This document shows, in pieces, positions 45,338 through 58,636 of a stretch of 64,000 nt of DNA (its first letter is position 1; the number at the start of each line of letters is the position of its first letter). The position numbers and the translations under genes were made by a program. The notes beneath the pieces were generated by a model. The model was not told where the DNA came from and searched no databases. It worked only from the letters and a program-made list of their open reading frames with translations. The DNA comes from Eublepharis macularius (Eukaryota > Chordata > Lepidosauria > Squamata > Eublepharidae), in the NCBI RefSeq assembly GCF_028583425.1, contig NC_072791.1, forward strand, positions 40,555,368 through 40,619,367, read 5' to 3'.

Positions 45338-47497
45338 TATAGAAGTAACTTGAATGGGTTGGAAGATTAGTTAGAAAGATCAGTACGTGCCAAACAGACT
45401 TAGAGCTGAGACTGGGGAGAGGAGCATTTTTTAAAAAAACTGTTCCCTCTAGGTATGTCTGTAGTTCGGGCAGGCACAGAACATCAGTGGGAAACACACC
45501 AGCATTAAGTTGGAGTACCATGTTCATAATGTGAAACCATGGTTAAGAATGTCTAAACTCTGGTTAGCAAGCCAAGTTCAGATCCTGGCTTCAGTTGGTC
45601 ATTTCATTATTGAAACCAGCTAAGAGTCATTCCTTTTATCCACATAAACCTCTCCACCTGTTGTAATACAGTATTGGGATCCATTGTATGTTGCAGAAAG
45701 ATCCAGCAGGATCTTTGATAAAGCAGTCTTCATCCAAAGTCATTGCAACACTTGGGATTTGAATGATTTTGAAATCCATTTTGTGTGTGTTGAATTAATC
45801 ATTATGAAAAAGCATTGTGTATATTAGATGTTCTGGCGTTAACCCCAAACGGGAAGAGTTTATCAGCTTTTACCAAGACTTAGATGAAGGTGGAATAATA
45901 CTGGAATGCAGCATGTGAACTTGGTGAACATAAGCTTTGGCATTCTGTGATCAGAATTACCTAGTCAATAATATCTATTGTGAAAGAAGTGAAGAAATGT
46001 CAATGTATGTATTTTACACACGCGCACAAAAAATTAGAAGAAGTTGAGTAGCTGCATGGCATGTTTAGATGATGCTGACCACTAGAGGGTAGTGTCTGCA
46101 AGTATTTGAAGCTAGAGGGAAGGGGGTTTTTTTTGCCTGTTTTCTATAAAGCAAAGATTATAGAAAATAATTCTTTTGATCATATTAGAGCACTCTCTCA
46201 TTTATTCTGCCTTATCTTTGTTGTTTGAAACCAGAAATTTAAAAAACTGAACTCTGTGTAACTTTTCTAAAATGATGTGATAGAATCCTGGCAATGGTGT
46301 ATGGGAGTATAACAAGTTTCCTAAAAATGTATTTGTCGTATAACTATTTCGACTCTAGTTTCACTTGTTGGTGGCTAGTGGCCCATCATGTCCTTATCAT
46401 AAAGATGCATCCTCTCCTTCTGGTGAAGTCCAAATGAACACTGTTGGGTGGGTGGAGATGCCCAGCTGTACCTGCAACAAAGGCACATGTGTACATTTCT
46501 GTAGGTGGGTCTCCTTTAACGGAGTCGGCCAATAATGTGATAACCAAAGTTGTGCTAAAAGAAACCTGTTTCCTATGTCGTAAAATGTTGAACTCTAAAG
46601 GGTTTATTTTATGCATTTTATGCATTTCTTATTTTATGCATTTCTTAGCCTCCTTTCAATTAAAAGGGGTTTTCAAAGCAATTTATCAAGCAGAAAGAAG
46701 AATGTATTAACATGAATTAGTACTTAAAGCACGTTAACAATGTTGGGTGGAATGCTTGGGCTTGAACAGTTAAGTGTACTGTGGTTCCACCGGAAGGTAA
46801 TAGACAGCCACCTGCAGAAGAAGAGGGAGCCACCACCCCATTTGCAACAGCAGAAGTGTCCTTCCATTCTCTCGTTCCAATCCCCTCTTCTCACTGTATC
46901 TCTTGCCCAGCCTCCCATGCCGTCTCTGAGGGTGCCCCGAGTCTTAGGAACAGATTTGTGTGTGTGTGTGTGTGTCAGCAGGTGAGCATATGCATAGTCA
47001 CAACTGGGGTGGCAGAAAGAAAGGGTGGTGGTAAATATCTGTTTTGTGAGCAGAAATATTCACAGTACTCTGAGTTTAAGTTGTGTACATTTGTCTGACT
47101 TGTTTTGCTTCTGCTGGTTACAGGGGGGGAAAGTGCTGAAAAGGTAGAAAACTCCACTCCTTGATAGAAGTCTTTACTGATTTCTCTAGCCTTCATATTC
47201 TAAATTCTGCATATCCTCAGGAGGGTAACCTGTTTCTTAAAAAGAAAGTTGAGATTCTTTGCGCTGGTTACCAGACTGTGCTCTTGGAGAGTGTAGCAGC
47301 AGAATTTTTTAAAAAGGAAATAATCCTTCCCATTTTGTGTGACTTCTGTTGCAAACAGAGAATTCTGTTGTGAACTTTGGTTTTTATGTGGAATTGCCTT
47401 TTGTAAGAAACTGGTGATTTCCCTCCTCTGCCACCCATCTTTAAATAACATTTTAATCAGAATTCTCTTCTCTGGATTTTTCTTTTTCTTTTGCAAG

Positions 47498-47614
47498 GTG
47501 TCTGACCGAGTAGAGAGGAGGCTTCAGGCGATAGAACGAGAAATCCACGCAGAAAGGCAGATGGTAGAAAGACGCCAGGATCAGCTGGGACACATGTCAG
47601 TGCATCTGCAGGAG
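47498..47614 (+). CDS. CEP128: CEP128 coding exon 7 (residues 214-252)
   Basis: The acceptor is TTTTGCAAG and the donor is CAGGAG|GTATGC. The 39 codons, phase 0, include VSDRVERRLQAIEREIHAE and MVERRQDQLGHMSVHLQE. Human has VSDRVERRLQELEREMRTE and LVERRQDQLGLMSLQLQE. The charged heptads show continuous coiled coil. Confidence 0.97.
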
Positions 47615-50600
47615 GTATGCAAAAAAGGGCCTTTCTTGTACTGTCGGAACTGAAGACCTGTCCCTTGTTAGCTGTCTTGCCTGAGCTAATTGCGTATACA
47701 CAGATCGCCTTCCTTGGAAATGCATTTTTCTCCGGTTATCAAGCGAGGTGACATATAGTACCACAGAAAAAGGGAATCTCATCCCTGAGGTGGGAAGTCT
47801 TAAGCGATATTCTGGAAGTTTAAGGTTTTTTTTTGGGAAGAGAGCTGCCTTTTAAAACCATTTCTGTTACACTGAAGCTTGAAATGATTAACGGAGGAGT
47901 TAACTACCACTTTGTGAATACTGGTCTCTTGAAGCCTAAATATGATGAAATAAGTAGCCACTTTCTCACTGCTGTATAATCAGCTGTGCTTGAAGCCAAA
48001 GGCATCTGGCAGCGTACGAGAATTATGCTGTGGAGGCAAACGGAGCTATTGTTCACTTTAGAAAAGAAAATTAAGGCCCTTTTCACCCTCTCTTTATTAA
48101 AGACTGCATGAAATGCATAAAAGGAAGACAGTGATTTTGCTCCGCCCTAAGACTTGGGAAACCTAGGAGACCAAATACTTGCCTCATAATTCTAGATTTG
48201 ATTTAAGTGCCAGGGCCATTATTTGGATTGCTGTCTCTGACTTTACTGTGGTCCCTCACAGAGTATATGAAAAGCTTAATTTTATATTTTCTTGCTTTTA
48301 ATACATGTGGTGACCTATGTGCCTTTTCTAAAAAATGCAGTTGCAGATTATATGGTGTGGCATAAACTGGTAAGGATTAATTTAGATTGACACTTTTTGA
48401 AAGAATGGCTCTCCCTTAGAGGTCATCTTTTTTTTTTTTTTTAATAAATGATCGCACACACTTGCGTATGGGTGAAGATAATGCTTAGCTCTTTAAATTA
48501 ATGTGCTCTTGGGTTAAAGAGGTTTGTATGCTCCCACTGTCTTTAAATTGCATAGGCTGGTGGTAGAAGCATGTGATCTATTAGAGTTTAGAGGTGACAA
48601 GAAGAGTATTTAAATTCTGTTGAATAAATTCTCAAATTGTTGGGCAATTGGCGATGGGGGGAATGTTTTTAGTTTTCCTGATTCAGGAACATAACGTGCA
48701 ATTTGGTGTTACCTACAACCTACATATGAACATTTTGGCATCTTACTATTGACTTTTGAGACTCAGTTTTCAAGTTGACTCAAAGCTGATTGCAAAAGTT
48801 TTGTAACTATGCTTTCTTAATGTGGATCTTCCTCTGATATTACTTGTGCTGGAGCATTGTTTTCCTTTTTAAAAATTTGAATTGATCAGACTTCATAATC
48901 AGGCTAAAGATGATAATAGTGCTTATATTTTCTTGCTTAAAGCCTTTCACGTATAGTGTTGACTCCTACCATTTTTTTCCACTGGTGAAAGGACAAGGAA
49001 GGTTTCCTTCTTTGAGCACTGAAAAAGGTATCCCAGGGACTGAGAGACCCATGTGGACAAAACCCACGTGGAGTGGGGGCTGTAGCGAGGAGGGGGATAT
49101 TGTGAGATCAGATGGGAAAACTGGTATGTTCCATTCCATTCTCAGTGTTTATGCTGGTGGTGTGGGAGCTGCTGCAGTACCATGTTTTCATGTGCCACTG
49201 ACACAGCCATGCTGCAGTGGATAATACTTACTGAAAGGAAGTCCTGCAAGGAAGGCCAGTGTTAATATCCAAATGTCAAAGGCTGGTAGTGACTTATCTA
49301 GAGGCACTCAGTAAGTTCATACTAGAGGTCAGTTTCAGCTGGGTCTTTCCCAGGTCAAATTCTCAATATTCATAATTACACACACACACACACACCTGTA
49401 AATTAAACATTCATATGGGGGTGGGGGGCTTGTTTCCCTAAGTTCATCTCGGAATTGGGCTTGGAATGGCTGTGGTGTTCCTGAAGTGATTATTGAGAGA
49501 ACTGTGGGCTTCTTGGAGACAAGCCAACTGTCAGATAAGAAGAGGAAAGCCCTTGTCCCCTCTCTTTTCCTCCCCCCCCCCCCAAAAAAAATTCATGGGA
49601 TGCCTGATACATCATGTGTTTCCCAGGACACCAGCATCTTTGGGTGAAATTTCTTTCCCATTGACGCATCTGGGAGAAGCAGTCTGTGTGTTGGATCCCA
49701 ACTCCTCTACCATTTGTACAAGCATAATTTTTACTCACTTGAGGGTAGAGATTTCCACCTCATGAGGTTTCTCTTGTCCCCTCACAAGATTCTCTTTTAG
49801 CACTGCATGTTATCCCAGAGGGTCCACCAGCCTTCTAGAACTACATTTTGGAGATCACTGCAGGCTGCCGTGGAAGAAGGGAACAATCTACTTAGAGTAC
49901 TGTTGTGCATGTAGTGTCCAGGATCCAAGCCTGTGCAACGTAACGCAGTGTCTGGAAGCAGTGTTCAAATGGATTTGGGTGAATGGGCTAAAAGTAGAAC
50001 TTCCAGGGGGAAGCCCTTTTTGCTTCTGTGAAGATGACATCAGGGGCCCAGTTCTCAAGTTCAGGTCAGCTCGTCACAGGAATGAAGTGTTGGGAAGTTT
50101 GAAGTTGATCTTTTGTCTCTCATCCACACCTACAATGCCAGAAGTAACAGGGTAACTATGGTGAAATGTGATACCAATTTATGGTGGGGTTCACTGGGAT
50201 GGTGTGGGTGTGTGCCAGTGCAGAGCTCTGTGATGCCATGCTGTGAACTGGGGCTGAGGCTGGTTAATACAAGAGCCGCTTTTCCTTGTAGTCCATCAAG
50301 ACACATAACGGAGGGGTGAAAGATGTTAAGCAAGAATTTTTTAAAAACCCTAATTTCTCAACTGAGATAATTTCATTAGTTGTGTTGTTGGGAGGGCAGC
50401 GTTCCTCTGAAATGGGAAGGTATATTTGCACAGCTTTGACTGAGTAACAGGCGTTTGACAGGTAACTTTTGAAGTGAAGGGATGCCACTGCCTAATCATG
50501 CGAGTGACTGGATTCACAGAACCATGTCACTCAAGTAAAGTGTTCATTTACTTCCACACGAATTGAATTAGACCAGATGAAATTTAATTTTTTTCCAGTT

Positions 50601-51087
50601 CATCTTAAATATGTGCTACCAATATATTTTGAGGGAAGCATGTCGTTGTATGGCCACTAGGTGTCAGTGTTTTGCCATTCTTGGGCTCCTGTAAGACTAA
50701 ATAAATTCATTTGCATACTTTTTCTAGTCTTGATGAAACATGCAGGTTCTCCTCCACCCCATTTAGAGACAATTGTTATGGATTTACATATTTTTTTATT
50801 TATACCATTGTGGCAATGCTTATAGCGAAGTGTGTGATTTTTCCTTTCCTTTCCTTTTTGACATATGTGACATTCTAGAATCTTGGATAAATGCTGTTGA
50901 AAGCTTGCCACACTTTCTGGATTTGTGAAGTTGTGTTCTGGCATCATTTCTGTGAACCTTATCAGAAGAGAAACAGGCCCATGGAGAGGAGATACATGGA
51001 ATATTTTCTTTTCCATTGAATTCTTAGAGAATGGGAACATCGCTTGAGGATCTGTTTAGGCCAGTTCCACCCAAGGATCCATCTAGC

Positions 51088-51275
51088 CAAGCCTTGATAC
51101 AGTGCTAGAGCATCTGCTTTGTGTGCGGAAGGGGCCAAGTTCAAGTCCTGCCATCTCAAACTTAAAAGGATCAAGTGGCAGGTGACTAGGAAGACCCGAG
51201 ACCTTGGAGAGCCCCTGCCAGTCTGAGTAGACACTAGATTAAGAGTCTGGCTGGGTATAAGACAGGTTCGTGTAG
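51088..51275 (+). repeat. tRNA-derived SINE, second family
   Basis: 'CAGTGCTAGAGCATCTGCTT', 'CAAGTTCAAGTCCTGCC' (B box), 'CCCTGCCAGTCTGAGTAG' and 'GTATAAGACAGGTTCGTGTA' match the copy at 34866-35070. Confidence 0.75.
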
Positions 51276-52389
51276 ATGTGTTCAGAATAGCCTGCGTCTC
51301 CTGTAGCCTTTGGAGAAGGATGGCAGGTTTCTTTGATGCAGTGCTGGGCTCCGGTGGAGCTAAAAACAGTCTGCTTTCTCACAGTTTCCAGTTGCCTCTG
51401 AAGCTCAGCATGATAACAGTCCTTTTCCTCTCAGGTTATTTGCCCTGGGTTTAATGATGTTGGGAGGTAGGTTTTTTCCCTGCTTCCCCACAGTGTTGTG
51501 GTAACTTCATGTATCTCCCCGTTTTCCCTTGGTTTTTCGGAAACTTTTCTCAAGCTGTGAAAGCTCTTAACAAAGCAAGAGCTCATCGCTCGTACGTTAC
51601 CATTGGTCATGCTACTAAAGATGTTAGGTGTATCCTCCAAAAGTATCAAGTAGTCCAAAAATGTGACATCATTACCTATCTTTAGTCTAGAGAGTAGCAT
51701 CACCCAAGAATGAATTCTAGTTTCTGGTATGATGCTGCTCCATTTAAATGTATTCCAAGATGCTTTCTACTCTTAACTGGGGTGTGTTTAATCCACATCT
51801 GTCTCCTGCCTTCCTTTCCCCCCTACTACTTTAAAAAAAAAAAACCTGCATCCATCTAGTTCTCTAATCTGCAAAGTTGGTCCAGAAAATGTCCCTGGAT
51901 TCAGACGACCCTTAAGGGAATCACCATTGCCTCAGTTGCCTGAGGTGCTTGGTTTTTATTATTAGATTTCGGAAGACTTGGGCGAGTGTCTTTGGGAATG
52001 TGAAGTGCTGTTTTAGACCACGCTTTGAACCTTTCAAATATGACCAGGTCAGAGTCAGCCCGTAGTGTGGTGGCTGCTCCCTGTTTGAATTGGTCAAACC
52101 ATCTTCAAAGGCAGACTGCATTATAGTAACCTAAAAGTGATGAGAAAATCAATTGTATGTGCTGAATATCATTTTTTCAAGGAAAAGCCTCAGTTATCAA
52201 ACCAGCTAAAGCTGGCTGAAGCTGTCATTTACTTACCACAGGAAATCACCATCCGTCTGTAGACCAGAACCCCCCAAACTGCAAATTTGCTCTTTCAGGT
52301 GGAGCGCAACCCAGTTTCTCAATCAGCTGTTCCACCAACCAGCAATATCTCATTCTTACCTGGAATGACTTTTAGTTAGTGTGTGAAGG

Positions 52390-52520
52390 TAGTTTCAAGT
52401 GGGTAGCCATGTTGATCTGCAGTAGATGAGCAAGGTTCGAGTCCAATAGTGCCTTAAAGACCAACAAGATTTTCCATGGTATAAGCTTTTCAGCGTCAAG
52501 ATATGAGTAGGAATAGAGAT
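52390..52520 (+). repeat. Squamate interspersed repeat copy
   Basis: 'GGGTAGCCATGTTGATCTGC', 'CGAGTCCAATAGTGCCTTAA' and 'AGACCAACAAGATTTTCC' belong to the family forming the hairpin at 10684-10907. Confidence 0.7.
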
Positions 52521-53095
52521 CTCAGACTTTATATCCCAGTCAGAACGTGGGTGAAGATCTGCATTGTTTTGTTTGTCCTGAATCCAGTCAGTGCCTGTCG
52601 GCCTCATTGGCTGACCCTAAGTTCTAGTATTATGGTAGAAAATTTCTTGCATAATCTAAAACAAAAACTCTAAGCACCCTTCTTTCCACCTACCACTTTC
52701 CTCCTTAAAATTGCCCCATCCCAGTGCCAGAGATCAGGTGGAAGGGGCTTAAGGCAATAGGTTGGCACAATCCAGACTAAATTTTCTACTAATGGAAGGT
52801 GTTTCTGTCAGTGTAACAGAACTTTCTTGCTTCCCACTCTCCATTGCTGCCCACTCGTATCCCGGAAATGCTGCTCCTGGGGGACAGGACACTCCCAGGA
52901 ATGGCCTGAGGTACAAATCAGGTTTTCTGCAGCAGGAAGAAGGAATTGGGGGAAATTACACCTTCTCTTCTGTTACTGGAAAACTGAGTTTGAATTCAGC
53001 CTTATACGCTCTTTTGTTTAAAATGACATTTTCGGCAAGTTATCTTTCACATCTTGAAGATCTATACCTAGGTTGTTTGTTGAGACCACATTTAC

Positions 53096-53146
53096 AGCAG
53101 GTATATGACAGAACAAACAACGGAAAATTCAGGACCAAGGAAAGTT
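53096..53146 (+). repeat. 51-bp inverted repeat, left arm
   Basis: It begins AGCAGGTATATGACAGAACA and ends CAGGACCAAGGAAAGTT. It is the exact reverse complement of 55158-55208. The sequences just outside both arms differ. Confidence 0.9.
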
Positions 53147-54989
53147 ATTAGGATTTTTTTTGTTGCAATGCGCTCCACTTTTGCCCATTTTAAAAGCTCA
53201 CCGGACATTTTGTTACACTTTTATCCAGTTTGGAGAGGTCTTTTTGAAGCTCCTCAAACTGTCTAGGATTTTGTAGGTCTGAGTGGTTTGGAATCTTCAT
53301 TGTTCATTCCAATGCCAGCACTCCCAGTATAGATTACTTATGGTCTCCAGTATTGACGTCTTTCCATTTCTCCCTTTATTTCTCTACTTTCCTGTTTTAA
53401 CCAGCTGCTGACTCGTAAGAGAATCTGCCCTCTTAAGAAGCTGTAATAGGTCAAGGGTTTGGGGGAAGTTTCACGTTACATACGAAATTTATGCTTGCAG
53501 AGAGTTTGGGAAGATTGGTGAAATTAAATTTTCTCATGCAGAAACCATGCTGCTTCTTCCTGAAAAAAGCTTGTTCTTCTGTATTCAATAACCTTAGACT
53601 TTCCATCAATTTTCCTGGGATATAATGAGTCTTTGATTTCCTGATGGGTTTTTGTTTTCTTGGATTTGTTGTTGGGGTTGACACTTAATCTTTAATATAT
53701 GCACATATTGAGAATTAATAAGCACATATTGAGTAATTAAGAATTACTATAGATCTTTGTACACCTTTGCATGTATTCTTCCATGTTCCTGTTGTTTTAA
53801 TTAGAGAGCTATACCAGTGAATACAGTCGTTCTTGATGCTCTACGACAATGACATTGTAATTACTGTGACTCTTATCTGAACTTGATTCAACACTCTACT
53901 TCATTATCAGTTTCTCTTATAAGAGTAGAGTTTATTTAGATAGCAGATTCTTTGGGGAGAAAGCGCTTGTCATTAACACTTGATTAAAAAAAACTCTGAA
54001 ATATTACACCCTCTTTGACACTTTAATAATAAAGGACTGCTTTCCTTTCTCTAGCCAAATGATTATGTTCAACAAACGAATTCAAATTCCAAACAATGGG
54101 CAGGACAGATCCTGCTTTTCTTGTAAACATGGGCTGGAATCCAAAAAAGCTACTTTGGGCATGCCTGAGGACTTAGATATGTCCAGTGGGATTTTTGGCT
54201 TTTTTCTTCTTTAAAGTGTAGACCTCCATGCTTATATAGCAAGCTGCTTTTGAAAAGTCCCTTTGGCTTCAAAAGCAGTGTGGTGGCTATTGTTTGAATA
54301 GTTGTGGGCATTTTGGATCCTAGCCATGGTTCAGTAAAAGGCAGTCAGCACAATTCCTAAATGATTCAGCTTCGGTTGAATGGAGAGGACTGAGCAGTAT
54401 GTTTTACTATGTGCCCTTCTGCAAGATCAGTTTTCCTAATGTTGTTGAGCCAACCTGCAGTCCAAGAGGGAGACTGTAGAGAACAAGATACATTTGATAG
54501 CTGTTTTTGTTAGACTGGTTTTGTACAGTGGCCACTTTCTCATTATTTTACTTGTCATCTTCAAAATGTGATTTGAAACATGCACCATCTTTTTTTCCCC
54601 TCTCCCAAAAGTGTCGTCTTAAAGTGGAAACAAATGGCTGCTTGCTGTGCGGTTGTCACTTTCAAAACTTCCTCCATGGTGGCTGCAACCACACTGAAAA
54701 ACCAGTCCTTTGGAGTGTGTTGCTTCCTGTAGTTGGCCAAATAATTGCTTTCCCAAATAGCTGGGCATCTTTCTGTCTCTCTTTGCAAGATCCTCAAAAG
54801 CCCTGTAGCTAGCTGGGCATCTTTGAAGTCAAAGGAGATCCACCCGCTTACAAGGCTGGTCTGCTAGCCTGTATAGCTTGCTGACACTTAACCACTAAAT
54901 AAACTGTGTGTACATGACAAAGTTTGAAAATAGCCAGCCTGATTAAAGCTTAGTTTCTCCTGTGGCTAGGCCAAGAAACTTAACAAGAA

Positions 54990-54992
<3 letters not shown>

Positions 54993-55028
<36 letters not shown>

Positions 55029-55075
55029 TCTCTCTCTCTCTCTCTCTCTCAGACCCACTCTCTCTCACACACACA
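54993..55075. repeat. (TC)n / (CA)n microsatellite
   Basis: CT dinucleotides are interrupted by CACACA and AGACCCA segments. It is simple low-complexity sequence. Confidence 0.95.
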
Positions 55076-55157
55076 GATCTGATGTAGATATATGATCATC
55101 CTTAGCCTTGACAAGGGTTTGTGTGCTTATTTGCCAAGCCGGCATATGAGAGTGTCA

Positions 55158-55208
55158 AACTTTCCTTGGTCCTGAATTTTCCGTTGTTTGTTCTGTCATA
55201 TACCTGCT
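55158..55208 (-). repeat. 51-bp inverted repeat, right arm
   Basis: It reads AACTTTCCTTGGTCCTGAAT through to GTCATATACCTGCT, the perfect inverse of 53096-53146. Confidence 0.9.
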
Positions 55209-55559
55209 TTTATTAAAACCAATACAGTTATGGACTATTTACTTTTATTGTGCCTGAAAAATAAAATGGAATGGCATATTTGAAATACCAGTGAGGTGAG
55301 AGATTGCTTTTTTTTATTTCATGTTATTGCTGCTTAATGGCCGAAATATCCTTTAGTGCTTCTTTGATAAGCTGAGGTGGCATATTGATTTCCAAGCCTG
55401 TGAGTTAACACGTCTTAATGACAAGATGCCCAATTCCTACTCTTCCACAGTTACCGGGCCTAGTTTTTCTGCACTGGCATAGGGTTATAAAACCAGCAAA
55501 CGAGCAGCTCTCACAGAAGATGCAGACACGTCACAATGAGGCAAATAATTGCATAACTA

Positions 55560-55750
55560 CTAATTTTAACTCTATTTATTTGGGTCAAATCTCTCTCCAA
55601 GGAGATCCTAGTACTATACATAGTTACTTCCTCACCTTTCATCCAATAATTCTGTGAGGTAGGTTAAGTTGAAAGATAGTGGCAACCCAAGACATAGTTG
55701 AATGATGGGGTGTCCCTGGTCCTAATCTAACCACTACACCATACTGGATA
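55560..55750 (-). repeat. tRNA-derived SINE, decayed
   Basis: On the minus strand 'CCAGTATGGTGTAGTGGTTA' (A box), 'CCTACCTCACAGAATTATTG' and 'AAATAAATAGAGTTAAAA' tail elements follow the SINE order. Confidence 0.7.
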
Positions 55751-56673
55751 CTGCAGAATTCTAGTAGTCAAATTGTAGTTTAAGCCATTCTGAACTAGTA
55801 AACTAGTGCCTGTCCCATGACTAGATATGTTTATATGTGCTGTCTTATAGGTATCAGTGAAGCTCCTTTTCTGTTTAAAAAGCTTTTGTAAGAAGCTGCC
55901 TTTAAAAGCTGCCTCCCTCATTTCCCATAATCAGGACTGAACCACCTGTTTCAAATTCCTAGGTGTCACCATCACATTGGCAAGTACTTGTGCAGCAGTC
56001 ACCCAGAACGTTTTGTATCAGTTCACATTGTAATCTATGGTCTATTTATGAGGCTGATGATATTCACTCACGTATTTAATGAGTGTGTTGAGATTTTGGG
56101 TAGGTTAGGAGCCAGTAGGCATTGGGGCACATACATCCAAGAAGTTGTGATACACATAGCCTGCTGAAAGTACCACCCCAGTTCCATTCACCAAAGCGTC
56201 CCCTACCTGCTTGGTCCTTCAATTTCATTGGCTTGGATCAGTTGGTTCCTCCTGCCAAGTTCCTCCATGGAGAAAGACCTCCTTGGTGGGAGGAAGTCTC
56301 TGTGGGAGGCAGTCATTGGATTTTACCCACATCCAGTGTGAGAGCGGAGATAAAAAGTAAAATGTTCCTTGTAAGCGTATTTTCCTGTATAAGTGTTCAA
56401 GCTGTTGCTAGAAAATGTCAGCAAGAAAACATGTCTAATTATACTTTAATGAATCCATAGAGAAGTGCAATCACACCAATTCTCTTATTGTATGCAGATT
56501 CAGTCACAGATTAGACTTCCTGATCTGTAATAAAACCAAACCGTTTAGGTTCACGTTTTGTAGTAAAAACCCTCTCTCACTGAAAATGTACAAACAGTAT
56601 GGGGATTGGTTATAGTAACATGTACCTAACGTGCAGGAGAAATGCATTAACTTGGGATTCATAACAATGAGTG

Positions 56674-56949
56674 CAGGGCTTTTTTTCAGGGGGAACGCAG
56701 GGGAACGGAGTTCCGGAACCTCTTGAAAATGGTCACATGGCTGGTGCCCCCGCCCCCTGATCTCCAGACAGAGGGGAGTTTAGGTTGCCCTTTGCACCAC
56801 TGAGTGGCACGGAGGGCAATCTAAACTCCCCTCTGTCTGGAGATCAGGGGGCGGGGAGATCAGGGGGCGGGGCCACCGGCCATGTGACCATTTTCTGCAA
56901 GGGCAACCCACTGAGTTCTGCCACCTCTTTTCCCAGAAAAAAAGCCCTG
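56674..56949. mobile_element. hAT-like MITE, family B, copy 3 (276 bp)
   Basis: CAGGGCTTTTTTTCAGGG to AAAAAAAGCCCTG, flanked by AATGAGTG (56666-56673) and AATTAGTG (56950-56957), one mismatch in eight. A short internal duplication 'GATCAGGGGGCGGGG' occurs twice at about 56842-56871. Confidence 0.9.
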
Positions 56950-57694
56950 AATTAGTGCAATTCTTTTTCCAGCTCTCCCACAAAAGTGAAGCAAGTGGAA
57001 GACAAAAATATAGGCATGCAGGAGAATTGGGGGAATTTGTTGTTCAACTTGGTCACTTGTACAGGTTGTTTTAAACTGTGACGCCTGTTGCTCAGCATAT
57101 TAGGATTAAAGTAGTTTTTCCACTAATGCAAAGCTGTGCTCGTTTAACATTTCTTTGCTGTGGTAATGACTCAGAATAGTGCTGTGATGTTTTCTCATTG
57201 AGTATAAATTGTTAGCAGGGAATCCTTTGATTGTTGAGAGGTTTGAGTTCTTTGGGAAAGTGTCCGAGGCTCAAGGATGGGATTCAACAGTTTGGAAATG
57301 TTTGGTTTAAAGAAAAGCACTTGTAAGTCAGCTTGAGTTTTTCTAGCCATTGCAGCCAGCTTTAAACACTGCTACCTTGCTGTTTCATCTGATGGAAGAT
57401 CATATACCAAAACAATAATGAGCTCTGCACCCAGTAGAAATAGCCGAATCCTCTTTCTTCTGTGAAAACTACCCATTTATTTATTTTCTCTGCTTCATGG
57501 TTTTTAGCCAGCTATGCAGTCTTGACACAGTAGCTGATTCTGAGGGTTAATTTGGTTGTAGTTAAATAAAAATGTACACACATCTAATTTGGACTGGGCT
57601 TATGCAGACATTTCGCTCCCCACCCCTCCTCTCATGGAGTTTGATGAAGGGATGATAGTTTAAGATAAACTCATGACATAAATACAGAACCAAT

Positions 57695-57920
57695 TTTGTG
57701 TAGTAGTTAAAAGCAGCTGGACTGTAATCTGGAGAGTCAGGTTTGAGTCCCCCACTGCTGCTCCGCTTGAAGCCAGCTGGGTGACCTTGGGTCAGTCACA
57801 GCTCTCTCAGAGCTCTCTCAGCCCCACCCACCTCATGGGGTGATTATTGTAAGGATAACAATAACACACTTTGTAAACTGGTCTGAGTGGATGTTAAGTT
57901 GTCCTGAATCAAATGTTATT
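57695..57920 (+). repeat. tRNA-derived SINE, full length
   Basis: 'TGTGTAGTAGTTAAAAGCAG' (A box), 'CAGGTTTGAGTCCCCCAC' (B box), 'GGGTGACCTTGGGTCAGTC', 'CTCAGCCCCACCCACCTCAT' and 'GTAAACTGGTCTGAGTGG'. An internal 'AGAGCTCTCTC' is duplicated. Confidence 0.8.
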
Positions 57921-58636
57921 AATGTTACTATTACTCAGAGCTGTTTTTCTTTCTGCAGACATTTTAAACCAAGTTGTTAAAAACCCTGGCTTGTGGGCTG
58001 AAAATTAACTCTGTTTAAGCTTTGTGCCTGCATTTGTATGTCACAGATAACAAGAGTTAGGCTGAAACCATTGGGGAGAAGAGGGATGAGGCATTCGTGT
58101 GAACTTGGTACAAGCAGAGTTTACATGCACATAAATTATTTAACTGGGGTTAAACCGGACGCAGCAGGCTTTCTTCCTAGGAATTTGTGCAGCGATGCCA
58201 CCTGCCTCCTCCATGTTTTTGATCATATTGGGCAGACTTATTGCAAGCATTGAATGACACTCTTCCCAAGCCTAATTTCCATTAGTCTCTGTAGGTGCCT
58301 TCAGGAGCTCTGCACTTCTTTTTTGTTGCTAATGAGAAGCTCAACAATGTGTGGAGGTTCTAATTCATGCAGGAGGTGATCATGCCAACTGCGCTTGGCT
58401 GACAGGAGCCCACACATGTACTGAAATGTCTATGCATGTGTAAGGATTTCAGAAAAGGTGGGAAATGGAAGATCTTGTGCTTAGTCAGAGTAATCTGTTC
58501 TTAATACTTAGAAAATATTACTTGTCCTCTTTTTCAAAGCAAGTATTAATGATGGATGTTTATAGATTAAGATTTCAAGTTTAACCTTTTCTATCAATAG
58601 GGTATGTTTTATTTTATACATTTATATGATCACAAG

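Larger units (their letters stand above)
38595..47497 (+). other. CEP128 intron 7
   Basis: This 8.9-kb intron carries a LINE 3' tail (39295-39465), an 873-bp hAT-like element (40372-41244), a 126-bp tandem duplication (44394-44645), two family B hAT-like elements (44647-44769 and 45088-45337) and a (TG)n tract at about 46959-46976. The stretch 41250-44390 shows no feature I recognise. Confidence 0.75.
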
